In this document: piece after piece, positions 55,536 to 63,230 of the stretch
Layout: each line of letters starts with the position of its first letter
Numbering within the stretch: the stretch's first letter is position 1
From: Planctomycetota bacterium
GTDB lineage: Bacteria; Planctomycetota; UBA1135; GCA-002686595
Direction of reading: 5' to 3'
Assembly: GCA_020638855.1 (NCBI GenBank)
Contig: JACKHT010000002.1
Coordinates: 1 to 64,000, forward strand
DNA: 64,000 nucleotides
Notes under the pieces: generated by a model
Told to the model about the DNA's origin: nothing
Databases searched by the model: none
What the model saw: the letters and a program-made list of their open reading frames with translations, nothing else
Translations under genes and position numbers: made by a program

Positions 55536-56915
55536 ATGACTCTCCGCTTGGTTCCGCTCCTGGCATTTGGGCTGGCCTCCTCCTTGGCTGCCCAATCGCC
55601 CCAACCGCTGATGGGCCAGCCCCTCCCGGGCCTGACACCGACGCAACTCCAGCTCTTCCAGCAAGGCTTTGCGGCATTCACACACCCGCTGACCCCGGCC
55701 GAAGGGGTAGGGCCAATCTTCAATGAAGTCAGCTGCGCTTCGTGCCACAGCCAGCCAGCCATAGGAGGATTCTCGACGCGCCGGGTCACACGCTTTGGCA
55801 AGGCGGCCTCTGGTGGCGCGGCCTTCGACCCCTTGACGGGCTTGGGCGGAACCCTGCTGCAAGATCAATCGCTCGACGTCGCTTGCCGCGAGTTGGTTCC
55901 GGTGGAAGCCGATCACACCGCCATGCGCGGGACCCCGGCATTGTTTGGAGCCGGGCTGATCGAGTCGATTGCGGATGCGGACATCCTGAACGGACAAGCT
56001 GCGCAGGCGGTCGGAGTCCGCGGGATCCCGCACTGGGTGCAGCCCCTGGAAGATCCCACCGGCCCGTTGCGCGTGGGGCATTTCGGTTGGAAAGGCGGCG
56101 TCGCCACCGTCCAATCGTTTTCGATCGATGCAGCGCTCAACGAAATGGGGCTCACCAGCCCCTTCGCGATGGTCGAGAATGCGCCCAACGGCGACTTGGT
56201 GACTTTGAGTCAATGGGACAGCGTTAGCGAACCCGAAGACCAACCCGATGGGGCTGGCTACTTGCGAACGGACCGGTTCACCCATTTCCAGCGGTTTCTC
56301 GCGCCGCCTGCCCAGACGCCCAGGTCCGGGCTGGATGGAGAGGCCATGTTTGCTCAGATTGGCTGCGCTGCCTGCCACACCCCGACGTTCACGACTTCCC
56401 CCACTGCGGGTTCCGGGCTGGCCGGCATCGAGGTCCATCCCTACTCAGACTTCCTGTTGCATGACATGGGGGCGTTGGGCGATGGGATCGTGGATGGCGC
56501 TGCCACCGAAACGATGATGATGACCCGCCCCTTATGGGGCTTGGTGATGCGCACGGCTTTCTTGCACGATGGGCGCTCGACCGGTGCCACCTTCGAAGGC
56601 ATGATCGACGATGCGATTGCCAACCACGGGGGACAAGCCGATGCCGCGCGCATCGCCTTCCAAGCGCTCTCCCCCGTCGACCAGGCCTCGCTCGTGACCT
56701 TCCTCGAGAGCCTGGGCCGCAGCGAATTCGATTGGGACATCGACAACCAGCTAACGGAATTCGATTGGTACTTCCTCGAAAACTACCTCACCGGACCGGC
56801 CCCGATGACCCCCATCGGGCCCAACGATCCCGCCGCACTGTGCGATGTGGACCAAGATGGAGACTTTGACCTGGTCGAGTTTGGCCAACTGCAAAGGGTT
56901 TGGACCGCGCAATGA
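55536..56915 (+). CDS. di-heme oxidoreductase family protein with dockerin-like tail
   Basis: The 459-residue secreted protein (signal peptide MTLRLVPLLAFGLASSLAA) has two c-type heme motifs: CASCH near residue 68 and CAACH near residue 276. Between and after them it matches the di-heme oxidoreductase family (PF06537 type: GPIFNEVSCASCHSQPAIGG, MTRPLWGLVMRTAFLHDGRS). Such enzymes resemble cytochrome c peroxidases. The C-terminus adds CDVDQDGDFDLVEFGQLQRVW, a calcium loop like half a dockerin. The next gene overlaps by ATGA, so the products may work together. Confidence 0.82.
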   Translation: MTLRLVPLLAFGLASSLAAQSPQPLMGQPLPGLTPTQLQLFQQGFAAFTHPLTPAEGVGPIFNEVSCASCHSQPAIGGFSTRRVTRFGKAASGGAAFDPLTGLGGTLLQDQSLDVACRELVPVEADHTAMRGTPALFGAGLIESIADADILNGQAAQAVGVRGIPHWVQPLEDPTGPLRVGHFGWKGGVATVQSFSIDAALNEMGLTSPFAMVENAPNGDLVTLSQWDSVSEPEDQPDGAGYLRTDRFTHFQRFLAPPAQTPRSGLDGEAMFAQIGCAACHTPTFTTSPTAGSGLAGIEVHPYSDFLLHDMGALGDGIVDGAATETMMMTRPLWGLVMRTAFLHDGRSTGATFEGMIDDAIANHGGQADAARIAFQALSPVDQASLVTFLESLGRSEFDWDIDNQLTEFDWYFLENYLTGPAPMTPIGPNDPAALCDVDQDGDFDLVEFGQLQRVWTAQ

Positions 56916-57940
56916 AGAACAACATCTTGGTACGGGGGCTGGTTTTCACTTTGGGCTTGTTGGGAACCCAGGCGGCCTTGGCCACCGATCTCGACTTGAC
57001 TATTTTGAGCGCGGGCTCCCCCGTGGTTCAGGTCTTGCCGGGCGATCCGGTCAACTACACCATCACCGGCGAATTGACCGACGCCGCGAACCTGGGGCTG
57101 GCAATGTTCGCCTTCGACCTCACCTACGACGGCGGCAGCCTGAGTCCAGCGTCTGCGGGTCCGTCCATGGCACCCTTTGTGACGCCCCTGGGTTTGAACA
57201 ACCCGGCGGGATTCGGAGGCACCCCCCAGGGCGGCGACTTGCTGCAAATCGGTGGCGCACAAAACACGATCGTCAACACCTTCGCATCCAAGCCGATCGG
57301 GCCGGTGCAGACGGGCATTGCTTTGCCCGGGTCGCCGGTGACCTTGGCCCAGGGCGTGCTGATGGCTCCCAGCCAACCGGGTACCTACTCCCTGCGGGCG
57401 ACCCATCTGTTTGCCAACGTGATCGACCCCTCCACGACCGGCAACCCCTTTTGGCGTGTGCTCCCGTGCGCCGAGGGAACCTTGAGCGAGTTGGTGATCA
57501 TCGTCGGCGACTGCGCCCCCGAGCTGGTGTGCACGGGCAAGCCCAACTCGTTGGGTTGTGTTCCGCGCATGGTCTGGTCGGGCGAGGCTTCGCTCTCGAG
57601 CAGCACCGGGCTCGCGCTGGGCGTACTGCGCGTGCTCAACGAAGAGTTTGGCGCATGGGCTTGGAGCACCTCCGCTGGTACCCCGAACCCGCTGGGCAAT
57701 TCGTTGTGCATCGGAGGTCCGGTCCAAATCGAGGCCATTTCGGGGACCTCTGGGGGTGGTGGGTCACCCCACACCACCTGCGATGGATCCTTCCGCTTCC
57801 GGTTGGGTAGCGCCTTCTTGGCCTCGCGCGGACTGATGCCGGGGACTACGGTGTATGCCCAGTGCATCTACCGCGATCCGCTGGCTGTTGGCCAAAACAT
57901 CGCGTACACGCCAGCGGTTTCGTTCGTAGTGTGCCCCTAG
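56912..57940 (+). CDS. secreted protein with Cys-rich lineage-specific C-terminal domain
   Basis: The 342-residue protein has a signal peptide (MKNNILVRGLVFTLGLLG, cleavage near ALA). An N-terminal part of about 180 residues resembles a secreted beta-sandwich (VNYTITGELTDAANLGLAMF; FDLTYDGG). The C-terminal 140 residues start CTGKPNSLGCVPRMVWSG and include NSLCIGGPV, CDGSFRF and VYAQCIYRD. I recall this pattern as a recurring secreted planctomycete domain. No enzyme signature. Start by ATGA overlap with the di-heme gene. Five or more cysteines suggest disulfides. Confidence 0.7.
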   Translation: MKNNILVRGLVFTLGLLGTQAALATDLDLTILSAGSPVVQVLPGDPVNYTITGELTDAANLGLAMFAFDLTYDGGSLSPASAGPSMAPFVTPLGLNNPAGFGGTPQGGDLLQIGGAQNTIVNTFASKPIGPVQTGIALPGSPVTLAQGVLMAPSQPGTYSLRATHLFANVIDPSTTGNPFWRVLPCAEGTLSELVIIVGDCAPELVCTGKPNSLGCVPRMVWSGEASLSSSTGLALGVLRVLNEEFGAWAWSTSAGTPNPLGNSLCIGGPVQIEAISGTSGGGGSPHTTCDGSFRFRLGSAFLASRGLMPGTTVYAQCIYRDPLAVGQNIAYTPAVSFVVCP

Positions 57941-57943
57941 GAT
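57938..57943 (+). promoter_or_regulatory. candidate -10 box (TAGGAT) of the CRTAC1-like gene
   Basis: TAGGAT overlaps the stop of the preceding gene and lies 10 nt before the ATG at 57954. Confidence 0.25.
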
Positions 57944-57953
57944 CGCCACCCTT

Positions 57954-59666
57954 ATGTCGTCGTTCATGGCTCGATCTCGCAAGCTAGTGGCCATTGGGGT
58001 TGCGGGGTTGGGCTTGCTGGTCGGCACGACGGTGGCCATGCCCCAAGAGTCCCAGACTCCCCCAGCTCTGGACGGGGATGCCGCGGAGGCCCTGGCGGAC
58101 GCTACGGGCCCGGCTTGTCAGGCGCTCGTCGCTTTCCTTCGGTTTGGGACCGAGCGAGAGGTACTGGACGATTGGTTCCTGGGAAACGGGCCATGGCCTA
58201 GCGCAGGGGACTCCGGCTGGGACGCATGGAGCCGGGGCACCTTGGATGGCGGAGTCCAAGGTCCCTGGTTGGGAGCCCCCCAGGCCCTGCATGGGTGGCT
58301 GGACGAACTGCGCGAACCGCTAAAAGCTTTGGGCCCTTGGACTAGCGCCAAGAGCAAGACCATCGGTGTCGAAGTCGAGTCGGAAGAACGCTTTTGGACA
58401 CGGGTCCTCTTGGACTTGGCCCGGTCCGAGGAAACCCAAGCTTGGATCGAATTGCGGTTGGCTTGGCCAGTCGATGACCCCAGCCACTGCGTAGGCGCCG
58501 AAGTGGTGCGCTACGAACGTTCTCACGCATCCGAGCCCATGTTTGTCGAGCGCACCCTGGGCGTGCTCCAACATGCCCCCGAGGCGAGTCGGGCGTTGTC
58601 GCTTGGGGGGCGCGAATGGGCCCCTTTCCTCGACGATGCGGCGGGTACGGCATGGTTTGGGCACCAGGGGATGGCCGTCGGCGACGTCAATGGGGATGGT
58701 CTGCCCGACCTGTACGTAGGCATGCCCAGCGGACTGCCCAATCACCTGTTGATCCAGGATCCCGACGGTTCGGTCCGCGACACCGCGTTCGAGGCAGGGG
58801 TCGCCTGGTTCGACGACACCAAAGGCGTATTGCTCGTGGACCTGAATGGCGATGGGAACCGGGACTTGGTCACCGCCTTGCACCATGTGCTCGTGATCCA
58901 TGCGGGCGATGGGCACGGAAACTTTCAAGTGGTGGCTGGCTGCCCGGCTCCTGACGAATCCCCGTTTTACTCGGTAGCGGCCGCCGATGTGGACTTGGAT
59001 GGAGATCTGGATTTGTTCGCGACCCGTTACGTGCGCACCCGTTATGGGGAAAGCATCCCCATTCCGATGGAAGACGCGCGCAACGGACCGAGCAATCACC
59101 TCTTCGTGAACCTTGGGCAATTCCGCTTTGCCGATGGAACCGAAGCCTGGGGCCTGGACGAGTCGAACTCGCGCTTCAGCCTGGCCGCCAGCTTTGCGGA
59201 CTACGATCGCGATGGCGATCCCGATCTGTATGTGGCCAATGACTTTGGTCGCAACCGGCTTTGGCGCAACGAAGGCCAGCACTTCCGCGACGTGGCCGCC
59301 GAGGCGGGAGTGGAAGACCAGGCGGCGGGAATGGGAGTCGCCTGGGGAGACTACGACGGCGATGGCGATCAAGACCTGTACGTCAGCAACATGTTCTCCT
59401 CGGCCGGTCGACGCATTGCCGCACAACGTGGTTTCGGGCCTGGGCTTTCCGACTCGGACCTGGCGGGGCTTCGGCGCCACGCTCTAGGGAATTCCCTCTG
59501 GCGTCAAGGGGAAATCGGTCACTTCACCGACGCCTCCGAATCGGCGCACGTGCGCATGGGACGCTGGTCTTGGGGCGCCGTGTTTGTGGACCTCAATGCC
59601 GATGGCCTGCCCGATTTGCTGGCCCCGAACGGCTTCATGACGGGGCCGGGGCAGGGCGACTTGTGA
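57954..59666 (+). CDS. CRTAC1/FG-GAP family protein, part before in-frame UGA
   Basis: These 570 codons encode a signal peptide (about residues 1-30), a helical region of about 190 residues, and an FG-GAP/VCBS propeller with calcium loops DVNGDGLPDLYVG, DLNGDGNRDLVTA, DVDLDGDLDLFAT, DYDRDGDPDLYVA, DYDGDGDQDLYVS and DLNADGLPDLLAP. The reading stops at TGA 59664-59666 after GPGQGDL, in the middle of the propeller. The next open segment (59685-60893) is in exactly the same frame and completes the family with another calcium loop and an ASPIC/UnbV domain. I regard both as one protein of 979 residues, with UGA as codon 571. Confidence 0.75.
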   Translation: MSSFMARSRKLVAIGVAGLGLLVGTTVAMPQESQTPPALDGDAAEALADATGPACQALVAFLRFGTEREVLDDWFLGNGPWPSAGDSGWDAWSRGTLDGGVQGPWLGAPQALHGWLDELREPLKALGPWTSAKSKTIGVEVESEERFWTRVLLDLARSEETQAWIELRLAWPVDDPSHCVGAEVVRYERSHASEPMFVERTLGVLQHAPEASRALSLGGREWAPFLDDAAGTAWFGHQGMAVGDVNGDGLPDLYVGMPSGLPNHLLIQDPDGSVRDTAFEAGVAWFDDTKGVLLVDLNGDGNRDLVTALHHVLVIHAGDGHGNFQVVAGCPAPDESPFYSVAAADVDLDGDLDLFATRYVRTRYGESIPIPMEDARNGPSNHLFVNLGQFRFADGTEAWGLDESNSRFSLAASFADYDRDGDPDLYVANDFGRNRLWRNEGQHFRDVAAEAGVEDQAAGMGVAWGDYDGDGDQDLYVSNMFSSAGRRIAAQRGFGPGLSDSDLAGLRRHALGNSLWRQGEIGHFTDASESAHVRMGRWSWGAVFVDLNADGLPDLLAPNGFMTGPGQGDL

Positions 59667-59693
59667 AGCCCGTTTTGGCGGCGCGTGGCGTCG
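59664..59693 (+). other. in-frame UGA with bSECIS-like hairpin
   Basis: TGA 59664-59666 is the only stop in a 980-codon frame (57954-60893). A hairpin follows: CGGCG (59679-59683) pairs with CGTCG (59689-59693) with one G-U pair, and the 5-nt loop CGTGG has GT as its second and third bases. The loop begins 17 nt after the TGA. Bacterial SECIS elements have a short stem, a G in the first two loop bases and a spacing of about 16-37 nt. GC-rich DNA makes short hairpins by chance, so this is suggestive only. Sense recoding, a nonsense mutation and a sequencing error remain possible. Confidence 0.5.
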
Positions 59694-60893
59694 ACTTCCA
59701 GTACCTCGGGGACTTCCCTTTCGACCTACCAAAATGCCTGGGCAGACATCAGCCGGTCGATGGACCAAGGTGTTTCCTGGAGCGGACACGAACACAACAA
59801 TGCCTGGCTGAATCTTGGACGAGAGCCTTTCGCGGAGATTTCGGGAGCCTCGGGCCTCGATTTTGATGCCGATGGCCGTTCGGTTTGCGCCGTCGATTGG
59901 GACGGCGATGGCGATCAGGATCTTTGGCTCCGCTCGCGTACCGCCCCGGGGTTGCGCTTCCTAGAGAACACACAAACACCCAGGAGCGTTTGCCTAGCGC
60001 TTCGGGCCCGCAACCGAACGGAATCGGCAGGGTTCCAAGCCGATGCCATCGGCGCGCAAGTTTGGTTCCAAACCAATCTCCAGCGAGCCGTCATGGAGGT
60101 ACGCGCAGGTGAAGGGTACTTGGCGCAAGCTTCCAGCACTCTGACCCGGGCCTTGGCCCCCGGCGAAGTCCTCGAGCGAATCGAAGTGGTGTGGCCTGGT
60201 GGGTCCAAACAAGAGTTGGAGCCCGAACCCAAAACTTGGGCCGGCGTGCTCAACATGGAATGGCGCGAAGGGGAAACGGTCCCGAGGCTGCTGCCCCCAC
60301 GCAAGCCTTCCAAGCCACTGCGCGCCAGCAGCCTTCCCCAGGCGAACTCCGAGGGCACCGTGGTCCTGCGCACGCCGCTGCCCCTGTCCAAGGGCTGGCT
60401 GCGACAGGCGGGTCTTGCTGGCGAACCGGCTGTCCTCTTGGTCTTCCTGGGGAACCCAGCTCCGGCCCTACCTTGGGTTGGCCTGGCCCAGGGGATCGCC
60501 GGTGAAAGCACCCCGATTCTTTGCCTGGGCCTCGCCCCGGGATCGGGAATCGAGCCCAGCTCCGGGATCCGAATCGAAGCGCTGTCCGCGGAGGAAGGCG
60601 AGCTTTGGTCTCTGATCCAGGCAGACGTTCTCGGCTTGGGATCTCAAGGCCCGCAGACCGCCCTTTGGTTGGTCGACCGAGAGGGAGCCTTGCAGGCCAT
60701 GGTCTTAGATCCGCGCTTGCAGGAGGCTTCGATCCGCACCGCGCAAACGTACCTCAAAGATCCCCCGAAAGGTGCTTACCGAGGCATGTATCCGGGGCGT
60801 TGGTTCCATGGCACCGCGCGGGACACTAGCCACCTCGATCAAGCGGTTCGAGCGTTGGATCTGCCCCTTTGGAGCAGCACGTTCCGTCGCTAG
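59685..60893 (+). CDS. CRTAC1/ASPIC-UnbV protein, part after in-frame UGA
   Basis: This 402-codon segment (from a GTG) continues the same frame as the 57954-59666 segment. It contains a last FG-GAP loop (CAVDWDGDGDQDLWLRSRT) and the ASPIC/UnbV domain (about residues 105-190: IGAQVWFQTNLQRAVMEVRAG, ERIEVVWPGG). A thioredoxin-like or unassigned C-terminal region of about 200 residues follows. The GTG has no SD, no -10 box and no signal peptide after it, so independent translation is unlikely. The six codons between TGA and GTG (SPFWRR) belong to the conserved protein as I recall it. Confidence 0.65.
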   Translation: MASTSSTSGTSLSTYQNAWADISRSMDQGVSWSGHEHNNAWLNLGREPFAEISGASGLDFDADGRSVCAVDWDGDGDQDLWLRSRTAPGLRFLENTQTPRSVCLALRARNRTESAGFQADAIGAQVWFQTNLQRAVMEVRAGEGYLAQASSTLTRALAPGEVLERIEVVWPGGSKQELEPEPKTWAGVLNMEWREGETVPRLLPPRKPSKPLRASSLPQANSEGTVVLRTPLPLSKGWLRQAGLAGEPAVLLVFLGNPAPALPWVGLAQGIAGESTPILCLGLAPGSGIEPSSGIRIEALSAEEGELWSLIQADVLGLGSQGPQTALWLVDREGALQAMVLDPRLQEASIRTAQTYLKDPPKGAYRGMYPGRWFHGTARDTSHLDQAVRALDLPLWSSTFRR

Positions 60894-60996
60894 ATGGGAT
60901 CGACCTGGGACTTGGGACTTTGCTCCCCTCGCCCCCTGTAGCCTGCTACACTTCCGGGCCCGACGCCCCTATCCAACCGAGTTGCGGCCTCCAACC

Positions 60997-61059
60997 GTGA
61001 CCCAGTTTGATTCGCTTGCGCCGGGCACGCAGCAGCCCCGCGAAGCCATCGCCCCGTGA
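60997..61059 (+). CDS. small ORF coupled to wzm
   Basis: A GTG-started frame of 20 codons (VTQFDSLAPGTQQPREAIAP) ends with a TGA that overlaps the wzm GTG by GTGA, the same coupling used elsewhere in the window. A TACACT hexamer lies 44 nt upstream. It may be a leader peptide that couples translation to wzm. Short and unmatched. Confidence 0.25.
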   Translation: MTQFDSLAPGTQQPREAIAP

Positions 61060-61916
61060 TCCAGTTCTTCAAGACCCTAATCCACAATCGGAAGCTCCTG
61101 GCCGACTTCGTCCGCCGGGACTTGCGGGCCCGCTACGTCGGATCCAGCATGGGTTTCTTTTGGTCGGTCATCTTCCCGATCATCAACCTGTTCGTGTACA
61201 TGTTCGTGTTCAAGATCATCTTGAACGCCCGCTGGAGCGATCACCAAGGCGGCGAAACCGTGGCGGTCATCATGCTTATGGGCATCATCGTCTGGTCGGC
61301 CTTTGCCGAATCGATGTCGCGCTGCACGAACTGCCTGGTGGACAATTCCAACTTGATCCAGAAGGTCGTGTTCCCCTCCGAGGTGCTGCCCACGTACATC
61401 GTGGTGTCCTCGTTGATCAACATGATCATCTCCTTGCCGGTGGTGCTCCTAGCGCTGTTGTACCTGATCTACATCAGCCCGGAAACCGACCCCACCTTGC
61501 TCGAACGGGCACGGCTTGCGGGAGACGATGGCTTCCACATCACCTGGACCCTGGTCTTTGTCCCCGTTCTGATTTTCCTCCAAGGCTGTTTCACGGTGGG
61601 CCTGGGGATGTTCTTTGCCACTCTGAACTTGTTTTGGCGGGACACCTTCCACCTGATGGGCGTGGCTCTGACAGTGTGGATGTTTTCGACCCCCATCTTC
61701 TATCCCGCGCTCAAAGTCTCGATGGAAGGCTACGGCTGGATGCTCTTGATCAACCCCATGCACTGGTTGATCGACATGTACCGTGAGGTGATCCTCAACG
61801 GGCATGTGCCCAATGGCCTGGACTTGGGGCTCTTGGTCTTAGCGTCGATGGCAGCCATGTCTGTAGGTTCCCTGTTCTTCCACCGTCAGAAGCGTCGCTT
61901 CCCCGACCTCTTGTAA
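61056..61916 (+). CDS. wzm: polysaccharide ABC transporter permease (Wzm type)
   Basis: The 286-residue ABC-2 permease has six membrane helices. Family signatures are RDLRARYVGSSMGFFWSVIFP at the N-terminus (RDLRARYVGS), WSAFAESMSRCTNCLVDN, NLIQKVVFPSEVLP, and the C-terminal INPMHWLIDMYREVIL. With the Wzt-like ATPase 6 nt downstream it exports a lipid-linked O-antigen-type or teichoic-type polysaccharide across the inner membrane. The start is GTG 61056. Confidence 0.93.
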   Translation: MIQFFKTLIHNRKLLADFVRRDLRARYVGSSMGFFWSVIFPIINLFVYMFVFKIILNARWSDHQGGETVAVIMLMGIIVWSAFAESMSRCTNCLVDNSNLIQKVVFPSEVLPTYIVVSSLINMIISLPVVLLALLYLIYISPETDPTLLERARLAGDDGFHITWTLVFVPVLIFLQGCFTVGLGMFFATLNLFWRDTFHLMGVALTVWMFSTPIFYPALKVSMEGYGWMLLINPMHWLIDMYREVILNGHVPNGLDLGLLVLASMAAMSVGSLFFHRQKRRFPDLL

Positions 61917-61922
61917 TCGGCC

Positions 61923-63215
61923 ATGTACGAGAAAACCAACACAGGGGAAAGGGCATCCGGAGGCGGCTCGGCCATCGTGGCGCGCGGGCTTGGGAAGACC
62001 TATCTCATCTACGACAAGCCGATCCAGCGCCTATGGGACCTGATGCTCCCGGGGCCGAGTCGTGGCAAGGAGTTCTGGGCAGTTCGCGACGTCTACCTCG
62101 ACATCCCTAGCGGTTCGACGGTGGGCATCATCGGCGAGAACGGCGCTGGCAAAAGTACCTTGCTCAAGCTACTGACCGGAATCACGCACCCCACCGAAGG
62201 CGAAGTGATCGTTCAAGGTCGTGTGGCCTCGCTGTTGGAATTGGGAGCGGGTTTTCACCCCCAATTCTCAGGTGCCGAGAACATTCGCCTCAACTGCTCG
62301 ATCCTGGGGATGGGCGAAGATGAGATTCGCGAGCGCTTCGACAAGATCGTCGAATTCAGTGAGTTGGGCGAGTTCATCCACCGCCCGGTGAACACCTACA
62401 GCTCGGGCATGCAGGTCCGCCTAGGCTTCTCGGTGGCCACCAGCGTCGATCCCGATATCCTGATCATCGACGAGGCGCTCGCCGTAGGCGACGAGCACTT
62501 CAAAGGCAAGTGCATCAACCGCCTCAACGAGTTCAAAGAACAGGGCAAGACCACCCTGTTCGTCTCCCACGACATGGGTTCGATCAAATCCATGTGCCAG
62601 CAGGTCATCCTGATGCACGAAGGCCGGGTCCTTGAACAAGGTACTGCCGAAGACGTGGCCGACGAGTACCTCAAACGCGCCCATGCCCGTGGCAACGAAC
62701 GCCTGTCGGCGATCAACCGCACTCTAGACGCGTACCCGCGCTGGGGCTCGGGCGAGGTGCGCACGGGCACCGTCGAATTGCTCAGCTCCGGCAACACTCC
62801 AACCCACACCTTCGAGCCGGGAGTCCCCTTCAAGGTACGAGTCCATTACGAGGTCCAACAAGCCTGCAAGGACCCCGTGTTTGGCTTGGGCCTGTACCGC
62901 TCGGACGGTACCTACATCAACGGAAGCAACCACTCCTGGCGCAAGGACCCAATCCAGATCGGACCTGTACAGCCAGGGGAAAAGGGATTCGTCGAAATGG
63001 CGTTTGAGAGTCTGCCCTTGCTCAAGGGACAGTACTACCTCACGGTGTTTGTCTACGATCACAGCAAGCCAGCCCCCACGCCTGTCGACCACCGCGAGCA
63101 CGCCGTGACCTTTGAAGTGCTCGATGGCAGCCAAACCCAACACGGCATCCTCTTCCTGCCGACCCGTTGGTCGGTAACCCGAGGGAAAGCCAAAGCCCAG
63201 GTGTCCGAGGAGTGA
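61923..63215 (+). CDS. wzt: polysaccharide ABC transporter ATP-binding protein with Wzt C-terminal domain
   Basis: The 430-residue ATPase has Walker A GENGAGKSTLLKLL (about residue 75), signature YSSGMQVRLGFSVA, Walker B ILIIDEALAVGD and the H-loop LFVSHD. After about residue 280 it carries a Wzt-type carbohydrate-binding domain (LSSGNTPTHTFEPGVPFKV, FGLGLYRSDGTYINGSNH). In O9a-type systems this domain recognises the modified end of the glycan, so the polymer may be end-capped. The methyltransferase 15 nt downstream could supply that cap. Confidence 0.93.
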   Translation: MYEKTNTGERASGGGSAIVARGLGKTYLIYDKPIQRLWDLMLPGPSRGKEFWAVRDVYLDIPSGSTVGIIGENGAGKSTLLKLLTGITHPTEGEVIVQGRVASLLELGAGFHPQFSGAENIRLNCSILGMGEDEIRERFDKIVEFSELGEFIHRPVNTYSSGMQVRLGFSVATSVDPDILIIDEALAVGDEHFKGKCINRLNEFKEQGKTTLFVSHDMGSIKSMCQQVILMHEGRVLEQGTAEDVADEYLKRAHARGNERLSAINRTLDAYPRWGSGEVRTGTVELLSSGNTPTHTFEPGVPFKVRVHYEVQQACKDPVFGLGLYRSDGTYINGSNHSWRKDPIQIGPVQPGEKGFVEMAFESLPLLKGQYYLTVFVYDHSKPAPTPVDHREHAVTFEVLDGSQTQHGILFLPTRWSVTRGKAKAQVSEE

Positions 63216-63230
63216 TCTCCGCGAGGATGT

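Noticed and set aside
59685..60893. Independent gene starting at GTG 59685
   Set aside because: Same frame as the upstream segment, no promoter, SD or signal peptide, and the domain order needs the upstream part.
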